A stretch of DNA of 64,000 nt. Source: Eudoraea chungangensis. Its GTDB lineage: Bacteria; Bacteroidota; Bacteroidia; Flavobacteriales; Flavobacteriaceae. Positions within the stretch are counted from its first letter, which is position 1, and the number at the start of each line of letters is the position of its first letter. Where the stretch lies: NCBI RefSeq assembly GCF_029360665.1, contig NZ_JARDUB010000003.1:186001-250000 (forward strand), in the 5' to 3' direction. Below are positions 8,535-16,158 of the stretch, one piece after another. Below the pieces are notes generated by a model. The model was given only the letters and a program-made list of their open reading frames with translations. It ran no database searches and was not told where the DNA came from. The translations under genes and the position numbers were made by a program.

Positions 8535-10160
8535 ATGAAACACCAAAATTTTCTCTTTGTCCCCCTAGTCCTCTTAATGGGATTGGGAACCATTTTCGCT
8601 CAAGAAAAAAGAATCTATAAACCTATTGATGAATCTGTACCAACAAATGAGTTTATAGATTCAAAAATTGGAAAACTCAAATTCCCATTGGGTTACCCTA
8701 CAGATAAAACAGCACAAATGTTAGAAGACGAAATGCTCTACATTAACGCTGTGAACAGTTATAACAACACTATTCAAGGAGCCTCGTTATGGGCTTTGCG
8801 TAAAGGTTTTGCCGAACTAGGTGTTAAAGACGGTGAGTTTATCATTTCACCCGAAATGGTAGATGGAAAAAGTCTTATGCTAACCGCTAACATGGACACC
8901 TATTATTTCTGGGGTAACTTAGACTTATCGGATGGGCCATTGGTAGTGGAAACTCCTCCCGACGTGCTGGGCATATTTGATGACTTTTGGTTTAACTGGA
9001 TTTCTGATTTTGGCTTAGCAGGGCCCGACAGAGGTAAAGGAGGCAGATTTTTACTTGTGCCGGAAGGTTATGAAGGCAACTTACCGGAAGGTGGTTATTA
9101 TATAAGATATTCAAAAACCAATCTTGTTACCATGCTAGGTCGAATGTTTTTGGTAGATAACTCCACAGAAACCAGTGACAAAATTATAAAGGAGTACATG
9201 AAAATTTATCCATACGTTGAAGGTGGGGAAGGCACAAGTGTGTCTAGCTATTTAAATGGCAACGGTAAATTGGCTCCACTTAGTAAACCAATACAGCCGA
9301 GGTTAGTAGATGTTTCTGGCAAAGATTTTAACACCTTACCTCCTGCTAACTACAGACACTTCATATATATTAATGAATTAATCCAAAGCCAGCCTGCCGG
9401 AGCTATCAGTCCAGAAATTGCAGGGCAATTAGCGGCAATTGGTATTGTGAAGGGAAAAGATTTCAACCCTGACGAAAGAACAAAGTTAATTCTTGATAAG
9501 GCCGTTAAAGTAGCAAACGCTTATTCAAGAACTGCGGCGGTAGGCGCCTTGCCAAGTAAAAAATTTAGATATTATGATGAAGGTTCATCGTGGTGGAACC
9601 CTCTTTTTGAAGGGGGCTATTTATTCAACACACCTCCACCAGAAATTGGAAAAGAGGGCGAAATAATACCTTATGAAAGTGATGGTGCAAGAAAAATAAC
9701 AGCGCGAACTTCTTTTTTCTACCTCGCGACTGGTATTACTCCTGCAATGTGCATGCGTTTAACCGGGATTGGCTCACAATATTTAGTGGGTAATATAGAT
9801 TCAGAAGGCAATGTTTTGGACGGTGGTAAGACATATAAACTTACTCTGCCAAAAGGTATTCCACAAGAAAGGTTTTGGTCTACAACGGTGTACGACAATC
9901 AGACACGTTCCATGATTCAAACGGACCAAAGGTATCCCCGGGCAGGTAGTCAGTCCTTCCCAACACCGGCTGCGGAAGAAAACCCTGATGGTTCCATTAC
10001 ATTGTATTATGGCCCCGATAAACCAAAAGGGGTAGCTGATGGCAATTACATTAAAACAAAGCCCAATAATGGTTGGTTCCAAATTATTAGATGTTACTCC
10101 CCTACCAGTGGATTCTTCGACAAGTCGTGGCAGCCGGGTGAGGTAGAACTTGTAAAATAG
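8535..10160 (+). CDS. DUF1254/DUF1214 domain exported protein
   Basis: 541 residues with a signal peptide (FLFVPLVLLMGLGTIFAQ). The DUF1254 part (~residues 60-200) includes NMDTYYFWGNLDL and PPDVLGIFDDFWF. The C-terminal DUF1214 part includes LPKGIPQERFWSTTVYDN and the closing WFQIIRCYSPTSGFFDKSW. The full DUF1254-DUF1214 pair of normal length is present. The biochemical function is unknown. It is flanked by the two DUF6090 genes and ends in a strong hairpin, so it is likely its own transcript. Confidence 0.88.
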   Translation: MKHQNFLFVPLVLLMGLGTIFAQEKRIYKPIDESVPTNEFIDSKIGKLKFPLGYPTDKTAQMLEDEMLYINAVNSYNNTIQGASLWALRKGFAELGVKDGEFIISPEMVDGKSLMLTANMDTYYFWGNLDLSDGPLVVETPPDVLGIFDDFWFNWISDFGLAGPDRGKGGRFLLVPEGYEGNLPEGGYYIRYSKTNLVTMLGRMFLVDNSTETSDKIIKEYMKIYPYVEGGEGTSVSSYLNGNGKLAPLSKPIQPRLVDVSGKDFNTLPPANYRHFIYINELIQSQPAGAISPEIAGQLAAIGIVKGKDFNPDERTKLILDKAVKVANAYSRTAAVGALPSKKFRYYDEGSSWWNPLFEGGYLFNTPPPEIGKEGEIIPYESDGARKITARTSFFYLATGITPAMCMRLTGIGSQYLVGNIDSEGNVLDGGKTYKLTLPKGIPQERFWSTTVYDNQTRSMIQTDQRYPRAGSQSFPTPAAEENPDGSITLYYGPDKPKGVADGNYIKTKPNNGWFQIIRCYSPTSGFFDKSWQPGEVELVK

Positions 10161-10187
10161 AAATAAAGAGCATTATGCTCTTTATTT
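10161..10187. terminator. Perfect 12-bp hairpin terminator after DUF1254 gene
   Basis: Starting directly after the TAG stop, AAATAAAGAGCA (10161-10172) pairs perfectly with TGCTCTTTATTT (10176-10187) around the loop TTA. The A-rich and T-rich flanks make it terminator-like on both strands. Confidence 0.75.
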
Positions 10188-10222
10188 CAGAGTTGTGTTT
10201 CATTATAACCAACCGCTAACTT

Positions 10223-10981
10223 ATGATAAAATTCTTTAGAAAAATTAGACAAGATTTACTTTCCAAAGGAAAAACAATAAAGTATTTCAAATATGCAATT
10301 GGAGAGATTTTTCTTGTCGTTATTGGGATTTTGATTGCGTTGTGGTTAAACAACCTTAATCAAGTGAGTAATAAAAACCAAGAAAGGCAAAAGTTAAAAA
10401 TATCGTTGATTAAAGAATTACGGGAAAATAGAAATTCATTCAGTAACTATAAAAATTATGTAAATGAGTGTAATAAGAAAAACATAATAATTTTAAATAT
10501 TTCCGCAGGAAAACAAACAGATTTACCCATTGATTCGATTAGAAAATATGTGGTAAATATGTTTCCTATTCGCACTTTGGGATTTAATGAATCAGTTCGT
10601 AAATCAACTAATTCTGCCGGTAAGTTAGATTTATTAACTATGAAAGAAGGTAAAGCAATAGCAGATTATGAATCGAGCGTTGAAAATTATAAAGAAGCAC
10701 GAAAAATAAATACGATTTGGAAAGAAAGTAATAGACAAATGTTTAGTTATTTATCAGTTTTCGAACAGAGAATTAACCAAAACTTAGAAATAAGACTTCC
10801 GAATATGACTTTAGTGAATCACTCTGACTATGACTTGTCAGATAAAGAGTTTATTGATTACTTACAAAACATAGAAACTTACACAAAACTCAAAGATATA
10901 TTTATTAGTACCACAGTTGATATTACCTGGTTAGAATCAATTATTGAAGATATTGATAAAACCATTGAAGTATTACAATAA
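10223..10981 (+). CDS. DUF6090 family membrane-anchored protein, second copy
   Basis: 252 residues, the same length as the copy at 7602. It has the same anchor layout: FFRKIRQDL, KYFKYAIGEIFLVV, IGILIALWLNNLNQ. The soluble part is Asn/Lys/Glu-rich and probably helical. The base composition is visibly more AT-rich than that of the DUF1254 gene before it, which would suit separate acquisition. Downstream lies the first clear copy of the intergenic repeat. Function unknown. Confidence 0.85.
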   Translation: MIKFFRKIRQDLLSKGKTIKYFKYAIGEIFLVVIGILIALWLNNLNQVSNKNQERQKLKISLIKELRENRNSFSNYKNYVNECNKKNIIILNISAGKQTDLPIDSIRKYVVNMFPIRTLGFNESVRKSTNSAGKLDLLTMKEGKAIADYESSVENYKEARKINTIWKESNRQMFSYLSVFEQRINQNLEIRLPNMTLVNHSDYDLSDKEFIDYLQNIETYTKLKDIFISTTVDITWLESIIEDIDKTIEVLQ

Positions 10982-11007
10982 TGGACTCATTAATTAAAAT
11001 AACGAAA

Positions 11008-11147
11008 GCGCAACAATGGCTATAATTAATTGCTTGTTCTCGCCTACTTCTGAAAATCCTCGCGGATTTTCTATTCGGTTTGCATTTGCTAAATTAGCGA
11101 CTTAAAACACCTAACTAAACCTATTCTAGACCGTTGGCATTAATTAT
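11008..11147. repeat. Intergenic hairpin repeat, copy A (best-preserved)
   Basis: This copy lies between the second DUF6090 gene and the sulfatase. ATAATTAAT (11022-11030) and its inverted partner ATTAATTAT (11139-11147) bound the inner part. Inside, GAAAATCC (11052-11059) and GGATTTTC (11064-11071) form a perfect 8-bp stem with loop TCGC. Bases 11027-11058 match 14220-14251 in 30 of 32. Bases 11011-11042 match 15053-15084 in 27 of 32. Bases 11061-11097 match 16051-16087 in 31 of 37. Function unknown. Confidence 0.8.
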
Positions 11148-11164
11148 TCAAATGAATTGAATAT

Positions 11165-12907
11165 ATGAAACAAATAATTTACACAATGATTGCGCTATTC
11201 CTATTAGTAAGTTGCAATCAATCGGAAAAAAAAGAAAATACAGCTCAAACAGAGAAACCATTAAATGTTCTCTTATTGGTTGGAGATGATATAGCTTTTG
11301 GAGATTTGGGTATATATGGATCTGAAATCAAAACTCCAAACTTCGATCGTTTAGCTGATGCAGGAATCCGATTCTCGAATTTTCATGCTTCTCCTGTTTG
11401 TTCTGTAACCCGTTCTATGCTGTTAACAGGATGTAATAATATTGAGATTGGACTGGGATCTTTTGATTACTCGTTTTATCCGGACTCAAAAGGTAAGCCT
11501 GGCTATGAAGGATATTTAACAGACAATGCTGTTGCTATTACACAACTTTTTAAAGACGAAGGTTACGAAGTGTGCAAAGTGGGTAAATGGCATCTAGGCG
11601 GCGAAGCCGCAGGTGGTAGAGGGCCTTTAGAGTGGGGCTTTACCAAAGAATTTGGAATTCTCTCAGGAGGTTCAAACCATTGGAATAACCTGCGGATGAC
11701 ACCAGACTTTAGCGACCCAGACTACATGAATAAAAAATTTGAGGAACATTGGACATTGAATGGAGAAAAATACGAGCGCCCAGAAGGCATTTATTCTGGT
11801 GAATTATACACCAACCAAATGTTAGAATTTATAAAAGCTGCGCAATCACAAGATAAACCATGGTTCTCATACATGGCGTTTACAACTGCCCACTTCCCAA
11901 TTCAGGCACCGCCTGAATTGATTGAAAAACACTATCAGTTTTACCTTGACAAAGGTTATGAAGGCTTGAAGCAATTCCGCTATGAGCGCTTAAAAATGAA
12001 TGGCCTTATTTCAGAGATGGCAGATCCTTCTCCCGAGAATGATCTTGTGAAAAAATGGGCAGAATTAAGTCAGGAGGAAAAAGAATATCAAGCGAAAGTA
12101 TTTGCAACCTATGCGGCAGAAATCGAGGATCAAGACAACAGAATCGGGCAGGTGCTCGATTATCTGAAAGAATCAGGACAGCTTGACAATACATTGATTG
12201 TATATGTTTCAGACAACGGTCCTGAAGGAATGGAAGCCGAAAATCCAAAGACAGGAAATCAAGATTTCGGCAAATGGATTGCAAACAACTATGACACTTC
12301 TTTTGAGGCCATCGGTACGGCAAATTCAAGTAATTACATTGGAACTTCATGGGCTAATGCAGCAACAGGCGGCTTGTCCTGGTGGAAATGGTTTATAGGA
12401 GAAGGTGGTGTTCGTGTTCCTATGGTAATTGTACCTCCAGGTGCCATGAACAACAAATATGAACGAGCCGGCGAGATCAGTAATGTAGTTATGTCTGTGA
12501 AAGACATCCCAATGACTATACTAGATTATGCGGGTATCGCTCATCCTGGAGCCAAGTACAACGGAAAAGATGTTGTGGCACCTACAGGTATAAGTGCTCG
12601 CTCTTTTTTAGATGGCAATACCGACCATGTTAGAACAGATGCAGACTGGTATGCCTTTGAGCTTTTTGGCAATGGGTATTTAATGAAGGGTAACTACAAG
12701 CTTATGAAAGTTCGCAAAGGGATGTTCGGAGACGGAGAATGGCATTTGTATAACGTTGTAGAAGATCCTTCAGAAAGCATACCTTTGGAGGAAGATTTTC
12801 CAGATATGTACAACGAAATGTTGGTATTATATAACGCATATGCAGCTAAACATCAATTGGTCGAAGTTGCCGAAGACTGGAATGCTTTCAAGGCAGCGAG
12901 CGAATAA
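11165..12907 (+). CDS. Arylsulfatase-like lipoprotein with variant CSVTR site
   Basis: 580 residues. Lipobox LLVSC (Cys17) suggests lipoprotein export. The sulfatase core is clear: LLVGDDIAFGDLGIYGSEI with metal-binding Asp residues, VGKWHLG with the catalytic Lys/His, and YVSDNGPEG with the second metal Asp-Asn. The formylglycine site reads CSVTRSMLLTG with Cys79 and Arg83, so Val81 replaces the usual Pro of CxPxR. The rest of the motif is intact, and formylglycine formation is plausible but unproven. It likely removes sulfate from algal polysaccharide or another sulfate ester. A second sulfatase at 26852 has the canonical motif. No anSME or FGE gene is in the window. Confidence 0.88.
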   Translation: MKQIIYTMIALFLLVSCNQSEKKENTAQTEKPLNVLLLVGDDIAFGDLGIYGSEIKTPNFDRLADAGIRFSNFHASPVCSVTRSMLLTGCNNIEIGLGSFDYSFYPDSKGKPGYEGYLTDNAVAITQLFKDEGYEVCKVGKWHLGGEAAGGRGPLEWGFTKEFGILSGGSNHWNNLRMTPDFSDPDYMNKKFEEHWTLNGEKYERPEGIYSGELYTNQMLEFIKAAQSQDKPWFSYMAFTTAHFPIQAPPELIEKHYQFYLDKGYEGLKQFRYERLKMNGLISEMADPSPENDLVKKWAELSQEEKEYQAKVFATYAAEIEDQDNRIGQVLDYLKESGQLDNTLIVYVSDNGPEGMEAENPKTGNQDFGKWIANNYDTSFEAIGTANSSNYIGTSWANAATGGLSWWKWFIGEGGVRVPMVIVPPGAMNNKYERAGEISNVVMSVKDIPMTILDYAGIAHPGAKYNGKDVVAPTGISARSFLDGNTDHVRTDADWYAFELFGNGYLMKGNYKLMKVRKGMFGDGEWHLYNVVEDPSESIPLEEDFPDMYNEMLVLYNAYAAKHQLVEVAEDWNAFKAASE

Positions 12908-13443
12908 ACCTTATTTGGGAAATAAAGAAAGTAGATTTAATAAGTGCGTTTTTTTGATTCTGACGGCTTGTGAAAATCATAATAAGGAAACTGAGAAAAG
13001 AAAAATCTGAAATAGATATGTCTCATTGGTACGTGTAGCAAACCCACATTGCTCTTTCAAATGCTAAAAAGGTCTGTGGTGAACTACAAATACACTATAC
13101 GCCTGCGGAACGTTTTGTAAACACTAATTACAATAAAAATGGGGTTAACGGAAAAAGGGTTAAACGCTTGTTTTTTATTGGCAACTGGATTTAAAGATAA
13201 TGAGGATGACTCCCAGAATTATAAAAAAGCTAAAACGAATCGACACAATATTTGAGAAGATAAACTAGTACTAGTAAAGAATATCTTCCTACAACAAGGT
13301 ATAAAAGCAATAGCGGTGTGGATAGACTTAAACTATTTTTTCTGTTAAATTACGTGTATTACATATCACTAATAAGTGCGTATAATAGGCTACTACTTTT
13401 ATACAAACCGCTATATACAAACACAAATGAATCGTATTAAAAG
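12908..13443 (+). pseudogene. Gap with decayed coding remnants
   Basis: No intact gene is seen. From ~12921 a frame reads NKCVFLILTACENHNKETEKRKI before a stop near 13010. That looks like the end of a lipoprotein signal peptide (LTAC lipobox) with no start and no mature domain. Further short open pieces follow at ~13040-13195 (including CGELQIHYTPAERFVNTN) and ~13195-13255. I read this as a graveyard of one or two genes, but the pieces are too short to name. Confidence 0.35.
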
Positions 13444-14187
13444 ATGAAAATTATGAAACTAAATTATTTTACCTTGAGCCTAATATTAATTCTTGGGTTT
13501 ACGTCGTGCAGTGATAGTGAAGATTCAACACCAGACCCCGTAACATCAGCGAACATTATTGGATCCGTAAATCTATATGATGAGGGTACTTCACAAATTG
13601 ACAACTCTGGAATGACTGTTAAATTAGAAGACACATCATTTTCAGCTACCACGGATGTTCAGGGCGATTTTACTTTGACAAATGTACCCTTTGGAACCTA
13701 TACAATCATTTATGAAAAAGCAGGATTTGGAACATATAAAAAATTTGATCTAAAACATTCGAATACAAGTTCGTCAACCATTATTACAGAAACGCCGTCA
13801 ATAGGACAAATGTCTTCGACAGAGATTACCAATATAGCAGTTACCTCAAATACAAGTAATATAATAATATCTGCAACTACAAATCCTGCAGGAAGTAATG
13901 GTAATACTCGTTATGTTAGATATTTTCTTTCCGAAAATGCAGACGTCAGTAATGAAAACTACAATTTTTATTCACAAGGGCTTATTTCCCAAATAAATCC
14001 TTACGATATTAACTTATCACAAGATGATTTGATTAGTGCTGGCTTTACAACTGGACAAACTATTCATATTAAAGTATATGGCGATTCCTTTTGGAGTAAT
14101 GAATATAACAACCCTAATTTGCAAATAAAAGTTTTTCCAAATTTGAATATGACTTCAACAAGTTCTGTTTCTTTTGTTGTACCTTAA
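13444..14187 (+). CDS. Lipoprotein with carboxypeptidase-regulatory-like domain
   Basis: 247 residues. The signal peptide ends in a lipobox (LGFTSC) and is followed by an acidic Ser/Asp/Glu/Thr linker, the usual surface-lipoprotein export context in Bacteroidota. Residues ~38-105 form a CarboxypepD_reg-like beta-sandwich: IIGSVNLYDEG, TTDVQGDFTLTNVPFGTYTI, EKAGFGTYKKF. The C-terminal half (~120-247) is beta-rich with Asn/Ser/Thr and could be a second sandwich domain. No enzyme motif is present. ATG 13453 is an equally possible start (three residues shorter). It sits as a single gene between a decayed gap and repeat copy B. Confidence 0.75.
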   Translation: MKIMKLNYFTLSLILILGFTSCSDSEDSTPDPVTSANIIGSVNLYDEGTSQIDNSGMTVKLEDTSFSATTDVQGDFTLTNVPFGTYTIIYEKAGFGTYKKFDLKHSNTSSSTIITETPSIGQMSSTEITNIAVTSNTSNIIISATTNPAGSNGNTRYVRYFLSENADVSNENYNFYSQGLISQINPYDINLSQDDLISAGFTTGQTIHIKVYGDSFWSNEYNNPNLQIKVFPNLNMTSTSSVSFVVP

Positions 14188-14204
14188 ATCAAATATCAGT
14201 AAAT

Positions 14205-14325
14205 AACACAGAATATATGTAATTGCTTGTTCTCTCCTACCTCTGAAAATCAACAAGGATTTCAGCTTGGTGTGTACGTGCAAGTTAACCACTAAATCAC
14301 GCAGCGAAGCATAACCAAACCATTC
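14205..14325. repeat. Intergenic hairpin repeat, copy B
   Basis: Bases 14220-14251 match copy A (11027-11058) in 30 of 32 positions, including TAATTGCTTGTTCTC and TCTGAAAATC. The internal hairpin is weaker here (TGAAAATC with GATTTCA). The 3' part is diverged. It lies between the lipoprotein gene and the DUF4345 gene. Confidence 0.75.
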
Positions 14326-14355
14326 CCCAAAAGCTGGACAAAACGATATAAGAAA

Positions 14356-14745
14356 ATGACTAATGAACGTTTACAGCGATTACTATTGTTCATAGCGGCT
14401 ATAGGATTAATTCCAATTGCTTTAGGCTATGGCTTTTTACCAGAAAAGACGCTAACACCAATTTATGGATTCGATGTTGATAATGTGAATCTAAAACATA
14501 TAATGAGGGCCGTAATGGGACTGTATATTGGTCATGTGATTATTTGGTTTCTCGGAATTTATAATCCTAAATTTAGAAGACCTGCAATGTACTGCTTGGT
14601 TGTATTTATGTTTGGCTTGGCTGGGGGTAGAATTTTAAGTCTTATTGTAGATGGAATTTCACATTGGTTGCTTCTTGTTTATTTACTTTTGGAATTAAGT
14701 ATTGGGCTCTTAGGATTAAAATTGATTATGAATGAAAAAAAATGA
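14356..14745 (+). CDS. DUF4345 family integral membrane protein
   Basis: 129 residues with four predicted membrane helices (approximately residues 8-26, 47-66, 76-94 and 100-122). The sequence matches the DUF4345 layout: ALGYGFLPEKTLTPIYGFDV, then IMRAVMGLYIGHVIIWFLG, and a glycine-rich VFMFGLAGGRILSL. Function unknown. It stands alone, with repeat B upstream and repeat C downstream. Confidence 0.8.
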   Translation: MTNERLQRLLLFIAAIGLIPIALGYGFLPEKTLTPIYGFDVDNVNLKHIMRAVMGLYIGHVIIWFLGIYNPKFRRPAMYCLVVFMFGLAGGRILSLIVDGISHWLLLVYLLLELSIGLLGLKLIMNEKK

Positions 14746-15266
14746 TAAGCCAATAGCTAAAAATGGCTATGCTTAATACGAGGCGTAAGGCCTTCTCAAG
14801 TGCCAGTTTATTCTTGAAACCCTAAACAGCTGCTATTAAAATTAAAGTTTTTATATGTGCATTGGTATTGTTTAAATTAGAATATAAAACACTAAAAACA
14901 GCCAATAAAAACCTTGTTAACTAAGGAAATATAGGACTTCCATCGAAAGGGGTTAAAGTATTCTATTAAGACATAAGGCTTAAATAGATTAAAAACAAAC
15001 CAGTAGAACTTGTAGTTGAAGAATAAAAAGCTTTTATAGAAAACACTTCTATCAACATTGGCCATAAGTAATTGCACGTTCTCGTCTTCCTTGTCTGTAC
15101 CTACAGAGTTAAGTCCTAATCCCCGTAACTTATTATAGCCGATAGCCTTGGTGGAAATATCTCATGTAAATCAAAGCTTTTCCATGCAGTAAGCTAAGTC
15201 GGAAACTGTAACAAATTTGTATTCGCTTTGTCTGTAATACATATCGCAACACTAAATTTCCAAAAT
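14746..15266. other. 521-bp gap containing repeat copy C
   Basis: No gene is supported. The short minus-strand frame at 14892-15077 is low-complexity and overlaps the repeat, so I do not accept it. Just after the DUF4345 stop, bases near 14755-14775 can form a weak hairpin (ATAGC with GGCTAT). The right-hand part near 15177-15208 shares CCATGCA followed by TAAG with 26764-26795. Confidence 0.5.
15052..15091. repeat. Intergenic hairpin repeat, copy C (5' part)
   Basis: Bases 15053-15084 match copy A 11011-11042 in 27 of 32 positions (CAACATTGGCCATAAGTAAT, then TGCACGTTCTCG). The similarity fades after ~15090, so the 3' part is lost or highly diverged. It lies between the DUF4345 and DUF1028 genes. 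Confidence 0.65.
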
Positions 15267-15977
15267 ATGAAGAAAATAGAAATCTCTGTTTTAATACTAC
15301 TAACTTCACTATTTTCTACACAATGCTATGCTACCTGGTCTATTATTGCCGTTGACAGAAAAACGGGAGAAATTGGAATTGCAGGTGCTTCATGTACTTT
15401 TGATGTATCCGGAATTGCGTCTATCGAACCTGAAAAAGGTGCCATTGTAGTGCAAGCAGCAAGTAATTATTTTGCTCGGATGAAAGGAGTCTCGCTTATG
15501 GAAAACAATGCTTCCGCACAAGAAATATTGAATGCTATGAAAGAAAAACGTTTCGAACCAGAACAGCAGCAATATGGTGTAATATTATTGAAAGAAGGTA
15601 CAAGCCCTTTGGTATATTCCGGAACTGAAATTGCGGATTGGAACGGTCAAATGATTGGGGAAGATTTTGCAGTTATGGGAAATATACTTTTGGGGGAACA
15701 GGTTGTTAAAAAAGCCTTTGATGCCTTTAATCAAAATAGGGATAAATCTTTAGCTGAGCGCTTAATGCTTGCACTCAAAGCTGGAGAAGAAAATGGCGGA
15801 GATAAAAGGTGCAAAACACAATATGCAAGATCCGCTTTTATAATGGTATACAAACCCGAAAATGGAGCTATTCTAAAGCTAGCGGTTCAAGGTTTAAAAA
15901 AGGGAGGTAAACCCGCTGTAACAATGCTAAATAAACAATTTGATTTTTGGCGCAAAGAAGAAAAAGGCAAAGGTTAA
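15267..15977 (+). CDS. DUF1028 exported Ntn-hydrolase-like protein
   Basis: The frame opens at 15228, but a signal peptide begins at the internal ATG 15267 (MKKIEISVLILLTSLFSTQ), so this start is preferred, giving 236 residues. After the predicted cleavage comes TWSIIAVDRKTGEIGIAGAS, the diagnostic DUF1028 N terminus. This family has an Ntn-hydrolase-like fold, with the residue after processing a possible nucleophile. VVQAASNYFARMKGVSLM and the terminal DFWRKEE region complete the domain. The substrate is unknown. The flanking gaps carry repeats C and D. Confidence 0.82.
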   Translation: MKKIEISVLILLTSLFSTQCYATWSIIAVDRKTGEIGIAGASCTFDVSGIASIEPEKGAIVVQAASNYFARMKGVSLMENNASAQEILNAMKEKRFEPEQQQYGVILLKEGTSPLVYSGTEIADWNGQMIGEDFAVMGNILLGEQVVKKAFDAFNQNRDKSLAERLMLALKAGEENGGDKRCKTQYARSAFIMVYKPENGAILKLAVQGLKKGGKPAVTMLNKQFDFWRKEEKGKG

Positions 15978-15985
15978 AAACTACC

Positions 15986-16115
15986 GCCAACACCCTGTAT
16001 ATTCATTACTACTACTCAATTACATACGTAACCCGATAGTTATCGTAACTCTCGGATTTTCCATTCGGTATGTATTTGGTAATTTAGTTCCCGAATCACC
16101 TAACGAAGTCAGATA
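15986..16115. repeat. Intergenic hairpin repeat, copy D
   Basis: Bases 16051-16087 match copy A 11061-11097 in 31 of 37 positions (CGGATTTTC then ATTCGGT). The following CACCTAACGAAG recalls CACCTAACTAAAC in copy A. The hairpin position holds CGATA/TATCG (16034-16045). Thus copy D preserves the 3' half where copies B and C preserve the 5' half. It lies between the DUF1028 and S9 peptidase genes. Confidence 0.7.
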
Positions 16116-16158
16116 CATGAGCTTTAGTGGTCATTATCAATTTCTAAATCATCACAAA

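Noticed and set aside
14892-15077. 61-codon minus-strand frame in the gap after the DUF4345 gene
   Set aside because: Low-complexity Phe/Tyr/Lys-rich translation, overlaps repeat copy C, no neighbours on that strand.
15940-16158. 73-codon N-terminal extension of the S9 peptidase
   Set aside because: It runs through intergenic repeat copy D and overlaps the DUF1028 gene; a proper signal peptide starts at 16159.
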